Of a stretch of 11,455 bases of DNA, positions 1 to 6,783 are shown piece after piece. A program made the translations under genes and the position numbers. Origin of the DNA: Verrucomicrobiales bacterium (GTDB taxonomy: Bacteria; Verrucomicrobiota; Verrucomicrobiia; Verrucomicrobiales; DEV007). A model generated the notes under the pieces. That model saw only the letters and a list, made by a program, of their open reading frames with translations. It was not told where the DNA came from and searched no databases. The stretch is from the NCBI GenBank assembly GCA_013003335.1, contig JABDJT010000232.1, positions 1 through 11,455 on the forward strand. The letters run 5' to 3'. The first letter of the stretch is position 1; the number at the start of each line of letters is the position of its first letter.

Positions 1-932
1 GCATTATCCGGTGGATTTTTCCGTGTCTTCAGCGTCTCGATCGAGACAGACGTTTCGCCAGCCTCCTCTTCGTAGTGGTAGTGTGCGGCGAAATCGCGAT
101 TGGAAACCTCTCCCAGCTCAGGATCCGGTGCTTTTTCCCTGGCCTCGAGGTCCGCAAAATATTTTTCAATCAGATCCTGAATCTTCTCAACCTCGATGTC
201 GCCGACGACAATCAGCGCCATCCGGTTCGGGGTATACCACTTGTCGTAAAACTCCACGAAGCGATCGCGGCCGGCGTTTTTGATCACTTCCTCCGTACCG
301 ATCGGCAGGCGTTTCGAAACCTTGTGTTCGGGCAGAGCGAACTTGATCTGCTCGAGAAAGGTGCGCCAGCCAACCGAATCGCGATTCCGCTTCTCGCTCA
401 GGATAATCCCCCGCTCGGCCTCGATTTCCTCCTGCAACAGCTTCATGCCGTCCGCGTAATCCCGCATCAGCTTGAAGGCCTCGTCGAGAACCTTGTCTTC
501 CGTGTTGGGCAATTCCAGCTTGTAAACCGTTTCGTTGAAAGAGGTGTGGGCATTGGTGTGGTTGCCGAATCCCATCCCGAGGCGTTGGAAATACTCCACC
601 ATTTCGCCGGCCGGGAAATTTGTCGTCCCGTTGAACGCCATGTGCTCGAGGAAATGCGCGAGCCCCTGCTGATTTTCCTCCTCCATCAGCGAGCCGGCGT
701 CGACGTAAAGCCGCATGCTGACGCGGTTTGGCGGCTCCGGGTTCGGCATGATGGCGATCCGCATCCCGTTCTCCAGCACGTCCCAGGTAACCCCGGAGTC
801 CGGCTGAATATCGCTGCCTTCGTGCGCGAGCGGGATCGGGTCGTTTTTGCCTTGCGGGGCTTTGTCCTGGGTCGACGCGAAAATCGCGAAACAGAAAACG
901 AGAATGGCGAGAGAAAGGGCGGGTTTTTTCAT
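1..932 (-). CDS. M16 family zinc metallopeptidase (PqqL/insulinase-like), N-terminal part
   Basis: Partial gene: the start is in the window and the C-terminus lies beyond the left edge, leaving 310 residues. It is a secreted or periplasmic peptidase of the M16 (pitrilysin/insulinase) family, which degrades peptides. The inverted zinc motif HFLEH is at residues 93-97, followed by MAFNGT, and the expected third ligand is E173 in EIEAERG, 76 residues after the second His. The segment around residues 226-245 (FYDKWYTPNRMALIVVGD) is the usual link into the second M16 subdomain. A Sec-like signal (MKKP followed by a hydrophobic run to about residue 19) supports export. Full-length bacterial relatives of this type are often about 900 residues, so roughly a third is visible. 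The ATG at 932-930 is chosen because it begins the signal peptide; no Shine-Dalgarno is seen before it. It is divergent from the ABC-F gene. The family is certain; the substrate is unknown. Confidence 0.93.
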   Translation of the reverse strand, partial: MKKPALSLAILVFCFAIFASTQDKAPQGKNDPIPLAHEGSDIQPDSGVTWDVLENGMRIAIMPNPEPPNRVSMRLYVDAGSLMEEENQQGLAHFLEHMAFNGTTNFPAGEMVEYFQRLGMGFGNHTNAHTSFNETVYKLELPNTEDKVLDEAFKLMRDYADGMKLLQEEIEAERGIILSEKRNRDSVGWRTFLEQIKFALPEHKVSKRLPIGTEEVIKNAGRDRFVEFYDKWYTPNRMALIVVGDIEVEKIQDLIEKYFADLEAREKAPDPELGEVSNRDFAAHYHYEEEAGETSVSIETLKTRKNPPDN

Positions 933-1032
933 GAAAAATTGTGGGGGTAAAAGCGGCAGCGACCGGCGCATTTGCCTCGGGAATGAACCACAAACGGGCA
1001 AAATTGAAACTCCCTGCAAGACGACCCTGATT

Positions 1033-1075
1033 CGAACGAACAGGGTCTGTTTGGCGAACAGACCCTGTTGGTTCG
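1033..1075. repeat. Palindromic repeat copy A (REP-like hairpin)
   Basis: The arms aacagggtctgtt (1039-1051) and aacagaccctgtt (1057-1069) are perfect reverse complements around the 5-base loop tggcg. After one G:G mismatch (1038/1070) the stem continues with cgaac (1033-1037) against gttcg (1071-1075), giving 18 paired positions out of 19. No T-run follows on either strand, and the element sits between divergent starts, so it is not a terminator here. A related copy lies near 9730-9777. Possible roles are a REP/REPIN-type dispersed element or an operator; the sequence alone does not decide. Confidence 0.85.
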
Positions 1076-1089
1076 GAAATGGTTTTCCG
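1074..1089. repeat. Small perfect hairpin next to repeat copy A
   Basis: cggaaa (1074-1079) and tttccg (1084-1089) are exact reverse complements around the loop tggt. The hairpin shares its first two bases with the outer stem of copy A, so the two stems cannot both form completely. It lies 32 bases upstream of the chosen ABC-F start and could fall in that mRNA's leader. A six-base stem can occur by chance. Confidence 0.4.
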
Positions 1090-1121
1090 GACACCGAATT
1101 GAGGCTACCCTCGCCGCCACC

Positions 1122-3029
1122 ATGTCTTCCGCCCCCCGTGTTGCTGATCCGATTTTGTCCGCGACCCAACTGCGCCTGTCGTTCGGGAACCAGATGATTC
1201 TCGACGACGCCACGATGGCGATTCATGCGGGTGACAAGATCGGCCTGGTCGGGCGGAACGGTTGCGGAAAATCCTCATTTCTCCGGATCATCGCGGAGGA
1301 GGAAAACGCCGACGACGGCCACATTTCCCGGTCCCGTGGGCTGGTCGTTGGTTATCTTCCGCAGGAATTTCAGTTGGAAGAGGATGCCACCGTCGATGAA
1401 AACATCCGCGCCGGCGCGGCCGATCTGATCGATGCCCTGGAACGATTCGAGAAGGGCGACGATTCCATCCACGAGAGGATCGAACACGCTGACGGATGGA
1501 ATCTCGACACGCGGATTGAAACGCTGATGCGAAAGCTCGATACACCGCCGGGTGAGCGCGTCGTCCGGCATTTGTCGGGGGGCGAAAAACGGCGGGTCGG
1601 CCTGGCACGGGCGCTTGTGGCGCAGCCGGATCTGCTGATTCTCGATGAACCGACCAACCACCTCGACGCGGATGCCATCGAATGGCTGGAAGGTTACCTC
1701 GCCGCGCAGAACGGCGCCTGCCTGTTCGTGACGCACGACCGCTATTTTCTCGACCGGATCGCCACCCGGATCGTCGAATTGAGCAACGGCACATTTTTTT
1801 CCCACGACGGCAATTATTCCGACTACCTGATCGCCAAACAGGAACGAATCGAAGCCGAGCAGGCCGCCGAGGGAAAACGGCAGAGTTTTCTCCGGCGGGA
1901 AATCAACTGGGTCCGGGCCGGGGTGCAGGCTCGCCGAACGAAACAGCGCAGCCGGCTGGACAACTTTTACGCGGTGAAAGCGCAAAAAGCGCCGGAGAAG
2001 GAACTGGACATGGACCTCGTCGTCCCGCCCGCTCCGCCGCTGGGGAACGTGATCGTGAAGCTGAAATCCGTGTCGCAGTTTATCGAAAACCAGCCGCTGT
2101 TTCTCGGGCTGGATCTTGAATTTGAAAAAGGCGAATGCGTCGGCGTGGTCGGCCCGAACGGCGCGGGAAAAACGACCCTGCTTCGTGTCATCATGGGAGA
2201 TCTCGAAGCGACGGAAGGCTCCGCAAAGATCGGGATGAAAACCGAATTCAATTACGCCGACCAGACGCGACTGGAGTTGGACGAAGATAAATCGGTTTTC
2301 GACGAAGTTTCAGAGGGCAAGGAATCCATGCGGTTCGGCCCTGATTCGATTTCAGTCCGGGCGTATTTGAAACGTTTTTTGTTTGCCGATGATCGCATCA
2401 ACGACCGGATCGGGAATTTGTCCGGCGGCGAAAAGAACCGGGTGCTGCTGGCCAAAATCCTGAAGCGGGGTGGAAATTTTCTCGTGCTCGACGAACCGAC
2501 CAACGACCTCGATCTTCAAAGCCTGCGCGTGCTGGAGGAAGCGTTGATTAATTTTTCCGGCACCTCGCTGGTGGTCAGTCACGACCGTTATTTTCTCGAC
2601 CGTGTCTGCGATCGTGTGATCGTTTTTGAAGAGCCGGGCAAGCTGGGAGTCTACGTCGGAAATTATTCCTATTACCGCGAAAAGCGGCGCGCCCGCGAAG
2701 CGGTTTCCGAATTGAACAAACCGGCTGTGTCGTCTAAAAAACGTGCCGCTTCCCCCGGAAAAGCCGATGCCCCGCCCAAGCTGAAGTGGAAAGAGGAACG
2801 GGAACTGGAGGGAATCGAGGAGGCAATTTTGGAGGCGGAAGAGTCGGTCGCCAAACTCGAATCGCAGCTGAACGATCCCGATTTCTACAAGGAAAACGCG
2901 GAACGCGCCGCCGAAGTTTCGGCTGATTTGGAAAAAGGCCGCGAACAGGTGCAGCAGCTTTACGACCGCTGGGAGGAACTCGAATCCATCCGGAAAACCT
3001 GGGAAGCTTGGAAAGCGGAGACGGGGTGA
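1122..3029 (+). CDS. uup: ABC-F family ATPase, Uup type
   Basis: Soluble tandem ATP-binding-cassette protein with no membrane segments. ABC-F proteins act on ribosomes; Uup is linked to ribosome function and to transposon-excision phenotypes in E. coli. Domain 1 has Walker A GRNGCGKS (44-51), signature LSGGE (151-155), Walker B LLILDEPTNHLD (171-182) and the H-loop His205. Domain 2 has Walker A GPNGAGKT (344-351), LSGGE (433-437), Walker B with LVLDEPTNDLD (454-464) and His487. The interdomain linker has the basic FLRREINWVRAGVQARRTKQRSR pattern split across residues 256-278. The C-terminal 85 residues (KLKWKEERELE onward) form the charged coiled coil typical of Uup and absent from many other ABC-F types. 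From ATG 1122 the protein is 635 residues, about the length of E. coli Uup. An upstream in-frame GTG at 1068 overlaps repeat copy A and would add 18 unconserved residues, so it was rejected. The paralogue assignment is likely, and the ABC-F class is certain. Confidence 0.9.
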   Translation: MSSAPRVADPILSATQLRLSFGNQMILDDATMAIHAGDKIGLVGRNGCGKSSFLRIIAEEENADDGHISRSRGLVVGYLPQEFQLEEDATVDENIRAGAADLIDALERFEKGDDSIHERIEHADGWNLDTRIETLMRKLDTPPGERVVRHLSGGEKRRVGLARALVAQPDLLILDEPTNHLDADAIEWLEGYLAAQNGACLFVTHDRYFLDRIATRIVELSNGTFFSHDGNYSDYLIAKQERIEAEQAAEGKRQSFLRREINWVRAGVQARRTKQRSRLDNFYAVKAQKAPEKELDMDLVVPPAPPLGNVIVKLKSVSQFIENQPLFLGLDLEFEKGECVGVVGPNGAGKTTLLRVIMGDLEATEGSAKIGMKTEFNYADQTRLELDEDKSVFDEVSEGKESMRFGPDSISVRAYLKRFLFADDRINDRIGNLSGGEKNRVLLAKILKRGGNFLVLDEPTNDLDLQSLRVLEEALINFSGTSLVVSHDRYFLDRVCDRVIVFEEPGKLGVYVGNYSYYREKRRAREAVSELNKPAVSSKKRAASPGKADAPPKLKWKEERELEGIEEAILEAEESVAKLESQLNDPDFYKENAERAAEVSADLEKGREQVQQLYDRWEELESIRKTWEAWKAETG

Positions 3030-3048
3030 TTGAGGGCGTGCTCGGTGT

Positions 3049-3537
3049 TCAGGTCAAATCCCAGGTGCCACGTAGCGGCGCGAGATCGTCATCTTCTTCC
3101 ACGAGAGTGTCGTACTTCTCGTCACCGGATCCCATGGCCTTGTAGACGCATTCTTTGGCCTCCTTGAACTGGCCCAGCAAGCAGTAGTAGCAGCCTTTCT
3201 TGTACCAGAAGTCAGGCGTCATATACAGGCAATGCTCGCCACTCACCAGAAATTCGAAGGCTGCTTCGACGCCTTCGGCCCGGCGAATGGCATAGGCTCC
3301 CAGCAGGTACGGAGTCGAGTAGTTGGGAAGTTCGACGACGGCTGCCCGGGCGACTTTCGCCCCTTCTTCCCACGCTTCCATTTGTTGGAGGATTTTTAGA
3401 CGCCGATCCGCAATTTCAAATTTGGTTTGTTTATCATCCACTTCGACCGGGATCGCACTCAGCTCTTCCAGTGCCTCCTGATACATTCCAAGTTCTACGT
3501 ATCCCTCCGCAGCGTTGAATTGGTCTTCTCGTTTCAT
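3049..3537 (-). CDS. Small TPR-repeat protein
   Basis: A 162-residue protein made of helix-turn-helix tetratricopeptide-like units. Clear units are residues 8-30 (AAEGYVELGMYQEALEELSAIP) and 110-135 (FWYKKGCYYCLLGQFKEAKECVYKAM), with degenerate ones between. It ends with an acidic stretch followed by LAPLRGTWD, a pattern often seen at the end of short bacterial TPR proteins. There is no signal peptide or membrane segment, so it is probably a cytoplasmic adaptor with no catalytic role. It is the last gene of the minus-strand run, starting 12 bases after the stop of the membrane-protein gene, which suggests translational coupling. Its 3' end converges on the ABC-F gene with 19 bases between the stops and no visible hairpin terminator. 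The partner is unknown; the adjacent membrane protein is the natural guess. Confidence 0.85.
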   Translation of the reverse strand: MKREDQFNAAEGYVELGMYQEALEELSAIPVEVDDKQTKFEIADRRLKILQQMEAWEEGAKVARAAVVELPNYSTPYLLGAYAIRRAEGVEAAFEFLVSGEHCLYMTPDFWYKKGCYYCLLGQFKEAKECVYKAMGSGDEKYDTLVEEDDDLAPLRGTWDLT

Positions 3538-3549
3538 AGAAAGATCAAT

Positions 3550-4272
3550 TCAGGCGGAAAAGACGAAGGCTAAAACGACGAATAGCGCCGGACCACCGAG
3601 CAATTGGAGCGTTACGGTCTTGTCCGTGCTTTTCTTCAGGTTCAAAAGGGCGACGGTGATTATGATGATGTACAGGGAACCTGCTGACGCGATTCCGGCA
3701 ACCTGCCCGAGCCCCCGGAAATCGAAAATCATAACGGGCAAACAGACGAGACTGAAAATCCCGTAAATCAAAGCGATGAACCAGCCCCATCGGCTCGATT
3801 CTTTTTCGTAGAACATGACCAGGACCCCGGCGAGAATCAGGATTAGGCCGGGAGCAATGATCACGATCCCCACCAGGACGGCCGTTCCGATTAGTTCGGA
3901 GAGCGAGAGCCCGGCCTTCAATTTCTGCATCCAGGTCGATTCCTCGGTGTGTCCCCGGCTGAAGTGCTCAATCACAGTCACGCGGGTCACAGCTGATAGC
4001 AAAACGGCATTGAGCAAAAAATAAGATGCCAGTGCTGGTGGGAATTCCCAGTCTGGAATCCGGAAAACCCACGAAACCAGGTTTTCGAGAGGCGCCAGGC
4101 ACGCTTGAGCGACCCGATTGACGACATCAAAAATTCCAGCCAGAAAGTCCTTCCACCGGATCAACTGCGGCAGATAGTTTTCCTGGAAATTCCCGATCCC
4201 GAGCGCATTTCCGACAATCGAAAGAATGCCCCACGGGCTGGTCAAAATCGATTTGGCTTTGCTTTCGGACAT
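3550..4272 (-). CDS. Multi-pass membrane protein of unknown function
   Basis: A 240-residue hydrophobic protein that I do not recognise. An amphipathic N-terminal part (1-75) contains SPWGILSIVGNALGIGNF and a hydrophobic patch near 58-72. It is followed by likely membrane segments at about 80-97, 126-153, 163-184, 190-210 and 223-240. The charged loop at about 101-120 (EHFSRGHTEESTWMQKLK) and the loop at 155-162 (YEKESSRW) separate them. No catalytic motif or Cys/His cluster is visible. The gene is 18 bases downstream of the MFS permease stop and 12 bases upstream of the TPR gene, so it is almost certainly cotranscribed with both. The ATG at 4272-4270 is used, with no Shine-Dalgarno before it. 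A role as a membrane partner for the TPR protein is only inferred from position. Confidence 0.8.
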   Translation of the reverse strand: MSESKAKSILTSPWGILSIVGNALGIGNFQENYLPQLIRWKDFLAGIFDVVNRVAQACLAPLENLVSWVFRIPDWEFPPALASYFLLNAVLLSAVTRVTVIEHFSRGHTEESTWMQKLKAGLSLSELIGTAVLVGIVIIAPGLILILAGVLVMFYEKESSRWGWFIALIYGIFSLVCLPVMIFDFRGLGQVAGIASAGSLYIIIITVALLNLKKSTDKTVTLQLLGGPALFVVLAFVFSA

Positions 4273-4290
4273 GAACTCGAATTCGATTGT

Positions 4291-5568
4291 TCAATCGGTT
4301 CTCTGTTTCTTTTCTTCAACCCGAAACGTCCCGAGAAATACGAACATCCCAATCAACGAAATCACGCCGAGACTCCACCAGAATCCGCGAAACTCGGGGT
4401 GCTCGAATTTTTTACCGGAAGCGAAGATCGCGGCCAGGACGGCGTTCAACACGACAGCCAGGAGCGGGCCAATCCCATACCAAATGAAATTGAAAACGGA
4501 TTGGGCGGTGTTGGCGACGTCCTTCGCGGCAATCTTGTTCATGTAGATGAAACAGGTGCTGGTGTAGAAGGCGTAGCAGAGTCCGTGAACGCCCAATCCG
4601 AAAATGATCAGCCACATGGGAATTCCGATCGTCCCGAAGAGAAAAAAGCGGAAGGCATAGGCGGCGATTCCGAGAGTGAGGACGGCTTTGAAACCGATCT
4701 TCGGCAGAACGCGGCCCAGCACGATATACATCACGATTTCGCAGATCTGCCCGAGCGCCATCGCGGGCAGGATGTAGGCGCTGTCGAGCCCGGCCTCGCT
4801 CAGGAATTTCCCGCATTGCATGAAGTAGAGCGTGTTCATCGGGCTGATGATCAGCGTCACAATCAACAGGACGGCGATCGACGGGATTTTGAGAAGCGCG
4901 AAGGCGTCAGCCACGGCGGGGCGCTGCGATTTCGTTTCGACGGGCGGAGTGTGGGGTAAAAAGAAAAACGCCCAGGCCCCGTATCCGATCGCGATGATGC
5001 CGGACCAGAACACGGATTTTTTCATCTCGGCCATGACGAGCGGGACGTCTTCGCCCTTGAAAAACGGCGGCAGCCAGCTGCCCGTGACCTCGGTTTTGAG
5101 AAAGAGCAAAGAAAAGGTCCAGCCCATCACCACCCAGCCGACAGCCGTCCAGGCGCGAATCCCCGGGAATTGGCGCGGCGGATCGTCGAGGTGCCGCATT
5201 GCCAACGCATTGCAGATCGCCGTCGCCGGCATGAACATCAGCGTGAACGAAATCGAAAGTAGCAGCCAGGCAAAGAAGGCGGACTGCGGGTAGACGGCAA
5301 TTTTCAAAATTCCTCCGATCATCATCAGCATGCCGAGCACGCGCTGGGCGGGAAATCGCCGATCAGCGAATTGAACGATCAACGGCGAACACAGCGCGCC
5401 GACCGAGGCGGCGATCCCGACGATCATGCCCATCTGGTTCTCGGAAAAACCGAGCCCGCCTTCTTCGACGGCCGCAGTGAGAAATTTTCCGGCTATCGGC
5501 AGCCACAAGCCGTAGATGCCAAACTGAAGAAACATCATCAGGCAGAGCCGGGCGGAGAGTAGAGGCAT
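4291..5568 (-). CDS. MFS permease, nucleoside:H+ symporter (NupG-like) family
   Basis: A 425-residue polytopic permease with about 12 hydrophobic segments. Family-typical features are FLQFGIYGLWLPIAGKFL at the first helix (13-30), a loop with DRRFPAQR (69-76) at the MFS motif-A position, FPGIRAWTAVGWVVMG (134-149) corresponding to the FPPIRIWGTIGF segment of NupG, and GLGVHGLCYAFY (324-335) in the second half. NupG and XapB import nucleosides with protons; family members in this type of bacterium are mostly uncharacterised, so nucleoside specificity is plausible but unproven. A central cytoplasmic loop (about 206-228) separates the two halves. The gene follows the serine hydrolase stop by 18 bases and precedes the unknown membrane gene by 18 bases, consistent with one operon. 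The family is fairly sure; the substrate is not. Confidence 0.87.
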   Translation of the reverse strand: MPLLSARLCLMMFLQFGIYGLWLPIAGKFLTAAVEEGGLGFSENQMGMIVGIAASVGALCSPLIVQFADRRFPAQRVLGMLMMIGGILKIAVYPQSAFFAWLLLSISFTLMFMPATAICNALAMRHLDDPPRQFPGIRAWTAVGWVVMGWTFSLLFLKTEVTGSWLPPFFKGEDVPLVMAEMKKSVFWSGIIAIGYGAWAFFFLPHTPPVETKSQRPAVADAFALLKIPSIAVLLIVTLIISPMNTLYFMQCGKFLSEAGLDSAYILPAMALGQICEIVMYIVLGRVLPKIGFKAVLTLGIAAYAFRFFLFGTIGIPMWLIIFGLGVHGLCYAFYTSTCFIYMNKIAAKDVANTAQSVFNFIWYGIGPLLAVVLNAVLAAIFASGKKFEHPEFRGFWWSLGVISLIGMFVFLGTFRVEEKKQRTD

Positions 5569-5586
5569 GCGGTTCGGGGTAGAATT

Positions 5587-6693
5587 TCAGGCAGCTGCCG
5601 AAACGAGATTCGAAACGGGTTTCAGCAGCGATTTCTCGGAAACGCCGAGGGGGAGCGAAGTCAGGATCACGCAGGACAAATCCGTCTCCGGATCAGCCCA
5701 GGCGAGCGTGCCGGTTGCGCCGCGATGGCCGAACGTTTTGGGCGAGCAGGATTCTCCGTAGCTCGATGTCGCGAGATCGAATCCGAGACCGCGGGGCGAT
5801 TCAAGGCCTTCCGTGTGATTTTGAATCATCAGGTGCGCGGTTTCTTTTCGCAGGACTTTCCCGTCCGGTTTCAGAAAACTCTGAAGAAACGTCGCGACAT
5901 CGCCCGCCGAACCGTGGGCGCCGCCCCAGGGCGAGCCGAGTTTCCGCCAATACTCGCTGTTCCAATCCCAGGACTTGGTGTCTGCCGCGCCGGCCCCGGA
6001 TTCGGCCGCTGCCGATTGGGTTTGGCAACGGATCGTATCGGAAATCTGGAGTTTTCCCAGTCCGAGCGCCGTGCGGTTCATGCCGAGCGGCGTGAAAATT
6101 TCATCGGCGAGAAAATTTGGGAACGGTGTTTGCGTGATGCGCTCCGCGATCTCGGCCAGCAGCAGTATCCCCATGCTTTGGTAGCTGTATTTCGTGCCGG
6201 GCTTGAACAGCAGCGGCGTGTGAATTGCCGCTTTCACAAACTCAGACAGCGGAGAATGCGCCTTCCGGAGGTCCGCATTTTCGGGGAGCTGATCGGGCAG
6301 CCCGGAGGTGTGAATCAACAACTGCTCAATCGTGATGTCCTTGCGGTCTCCTTCGGAAAACTCCGGGATGAATTTCCTGGCCTGGTCGGACAGCTTCAAC
6401 TCACCACGATCCGCCAGCAGCATCACTCCGGCTGCCGCCATCGGTTTGGTGATCGAGGCGAGCAAAAAAATGGCATCGGCCGAAGCGGCTTTTCCAAACG
6501 CCTGGGAAAACGAAAACGAGCCCCGGCGAACATCGAGCACGGCGGATTCCAGCGTTCCGGAGTCGACTTCGGTCTGGATCAGGGCGGCTGCTTTTTCCAT
6601 GGAATCCTGCATGGGTTTCTCAAGTGGGGCCGCCGAAATCCATTCAGGAACGAATCCCAAAATTGGTGTACTTAAAAAAGCCCTGCGGTTCAT
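5587..6693 (-). CDS. Exported serine hydrolase, beta-lactamase/class C family (PF00144)
   Basis: A 368-residue serine hydrolase of the beta-lactamase/transpeptidase-like fold, a group that includes esterases, D-aminopeptidases and penicillin-binding enzymes. The nucleophile motif SITK is at residues 80-83 (S80, K83). The second motif is YQS at 171-173, aligned with the usual YSN, and the third is HRG at 323-325 in FGHRGATGT, replacing KTG. Flanking family blocks are present: LLIHTSGLP (125-133), FKPGTKYSY (163-171) and IFTPLGM (199-205). The start MNRRAFLST is a short Tat-like signal, pointing to export. ATG 6693 is chosen; an in-frame TTG at 6711 would only add six residues before the RR motif. 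The acyl substrate cannot be told from sequence, and the S at the N position of the second motif and H for K in the third argue against a real beta-lactamase. It is 18 bases upstream of the permease gene and probably cotranscribed. Confidence 0.9.
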   Translation of the reverse strand: MNRRAFLSTPILGFVPEWISAAPLEKPMQDSMEKAAALIQTEVDSGTLESAVLDVRRGSFSFSQAFGKAASADAIFLLASITKPMAAAGVMLLADRGELKLSDQARKFIPEFSEGDRKDITIEQLLIHTSGLPDQLPENADLRKAHSPLSEFVKAAIHTPLLFKPGTKYSYQSMGILLLAEIAERITQTPFPNFLADEIFTPLGMNRTALGLGKLQISDTIRCQTQSAAAESGAGAADTKSWDWNSEYWRKLGSPWGGAHGSAGDVATFLQSFLKPDGKVLRKETAHLMIQNHTEGLESPRGLGFDLATSSYGESCSPKTFGHRGATGTLAWADPETDLSCVILTSLPLGVSEKSLLKPVSNLVSAAA

Positions 6694-6783
6694 GTTGTCC
6701 GTTGAGGCCAAAGTCTGGCAGAACGGCCCAACGAATCAATCCTGTAAGCAATTTCCCTCTATGACGGGAATGATGTCTCACAT
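6694..6783. other. Gap between DUF1501 gene and serine hydrolase gene
   Basis: This 90-base spacer lies between two minus-strand genes. I see no hairpin with a T-run and no good promoter pair on the minus strand, so whether the downstream four genes are read through from the DUF1501 gene or have their own promoter is undecided. Confidence 0.4.

Larger units (their letters stand above)
933..1121. other. Divergent intergenic region with palindromes
   Basis: These 189 bases separate the divergent starts of the M16 peptidase and the ABC-F ATPase, so promoters for both should lie here. I could not find a convincing sigma-70 pair on either strand. The region is dominated by the 1033-1075 palindrome and a second small hairpin at 1074-1089. 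No small ORF looks credible. Confidence 0.6.

Noticed and set aside
75..950. A 291-codon plus-strand open frame opposite the M16 gene, and a minus-strand frame of 268 codons at 187-993
   Set aside because: Both are shadows: the minus-strand frame starting at 932 encodes a clear M16 peptidase with HFLEH. The alternative translations are arginine- and proline-rich with no recognisable domain.
1028..1075. Copy A as a CRISPR repeat or phage attachment site
   Set aside because: Only two copies are visible, 8.7 kb apart and without spacers, integrase or tRNA nearby.
1110..1124. gccgccaccatg at the ABC-F start, identical to the eukaryotic Kozak consensus
   Set aside because: The surrounding genes are bacterial with Tat signals and tight operon spacing, so the match is coincidence in GC-rich sequence.
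3030..3048. Possible bidirectional terminator between the convergent ABC-F and TPR genes
   Set aside because: The 19 bases contain no inverted repeat or T-run; no terminator can be supported there.
4105..4959. A 284-codon plus-strand open frame across the membrane-protein and permease genes
   Set aside because: It runs antisense through two genes with clear hydrophobic and family signatures and is low-complexity and charged, as expected for the complement of a membrane protein.
5725..6675. A 316-codon plus-strand open frame antisense to the serine hydrolase
   Set aside because: No domain or signal is visible, and the opposite strand holds a complete active-site set (SITK, YQS, HRG).
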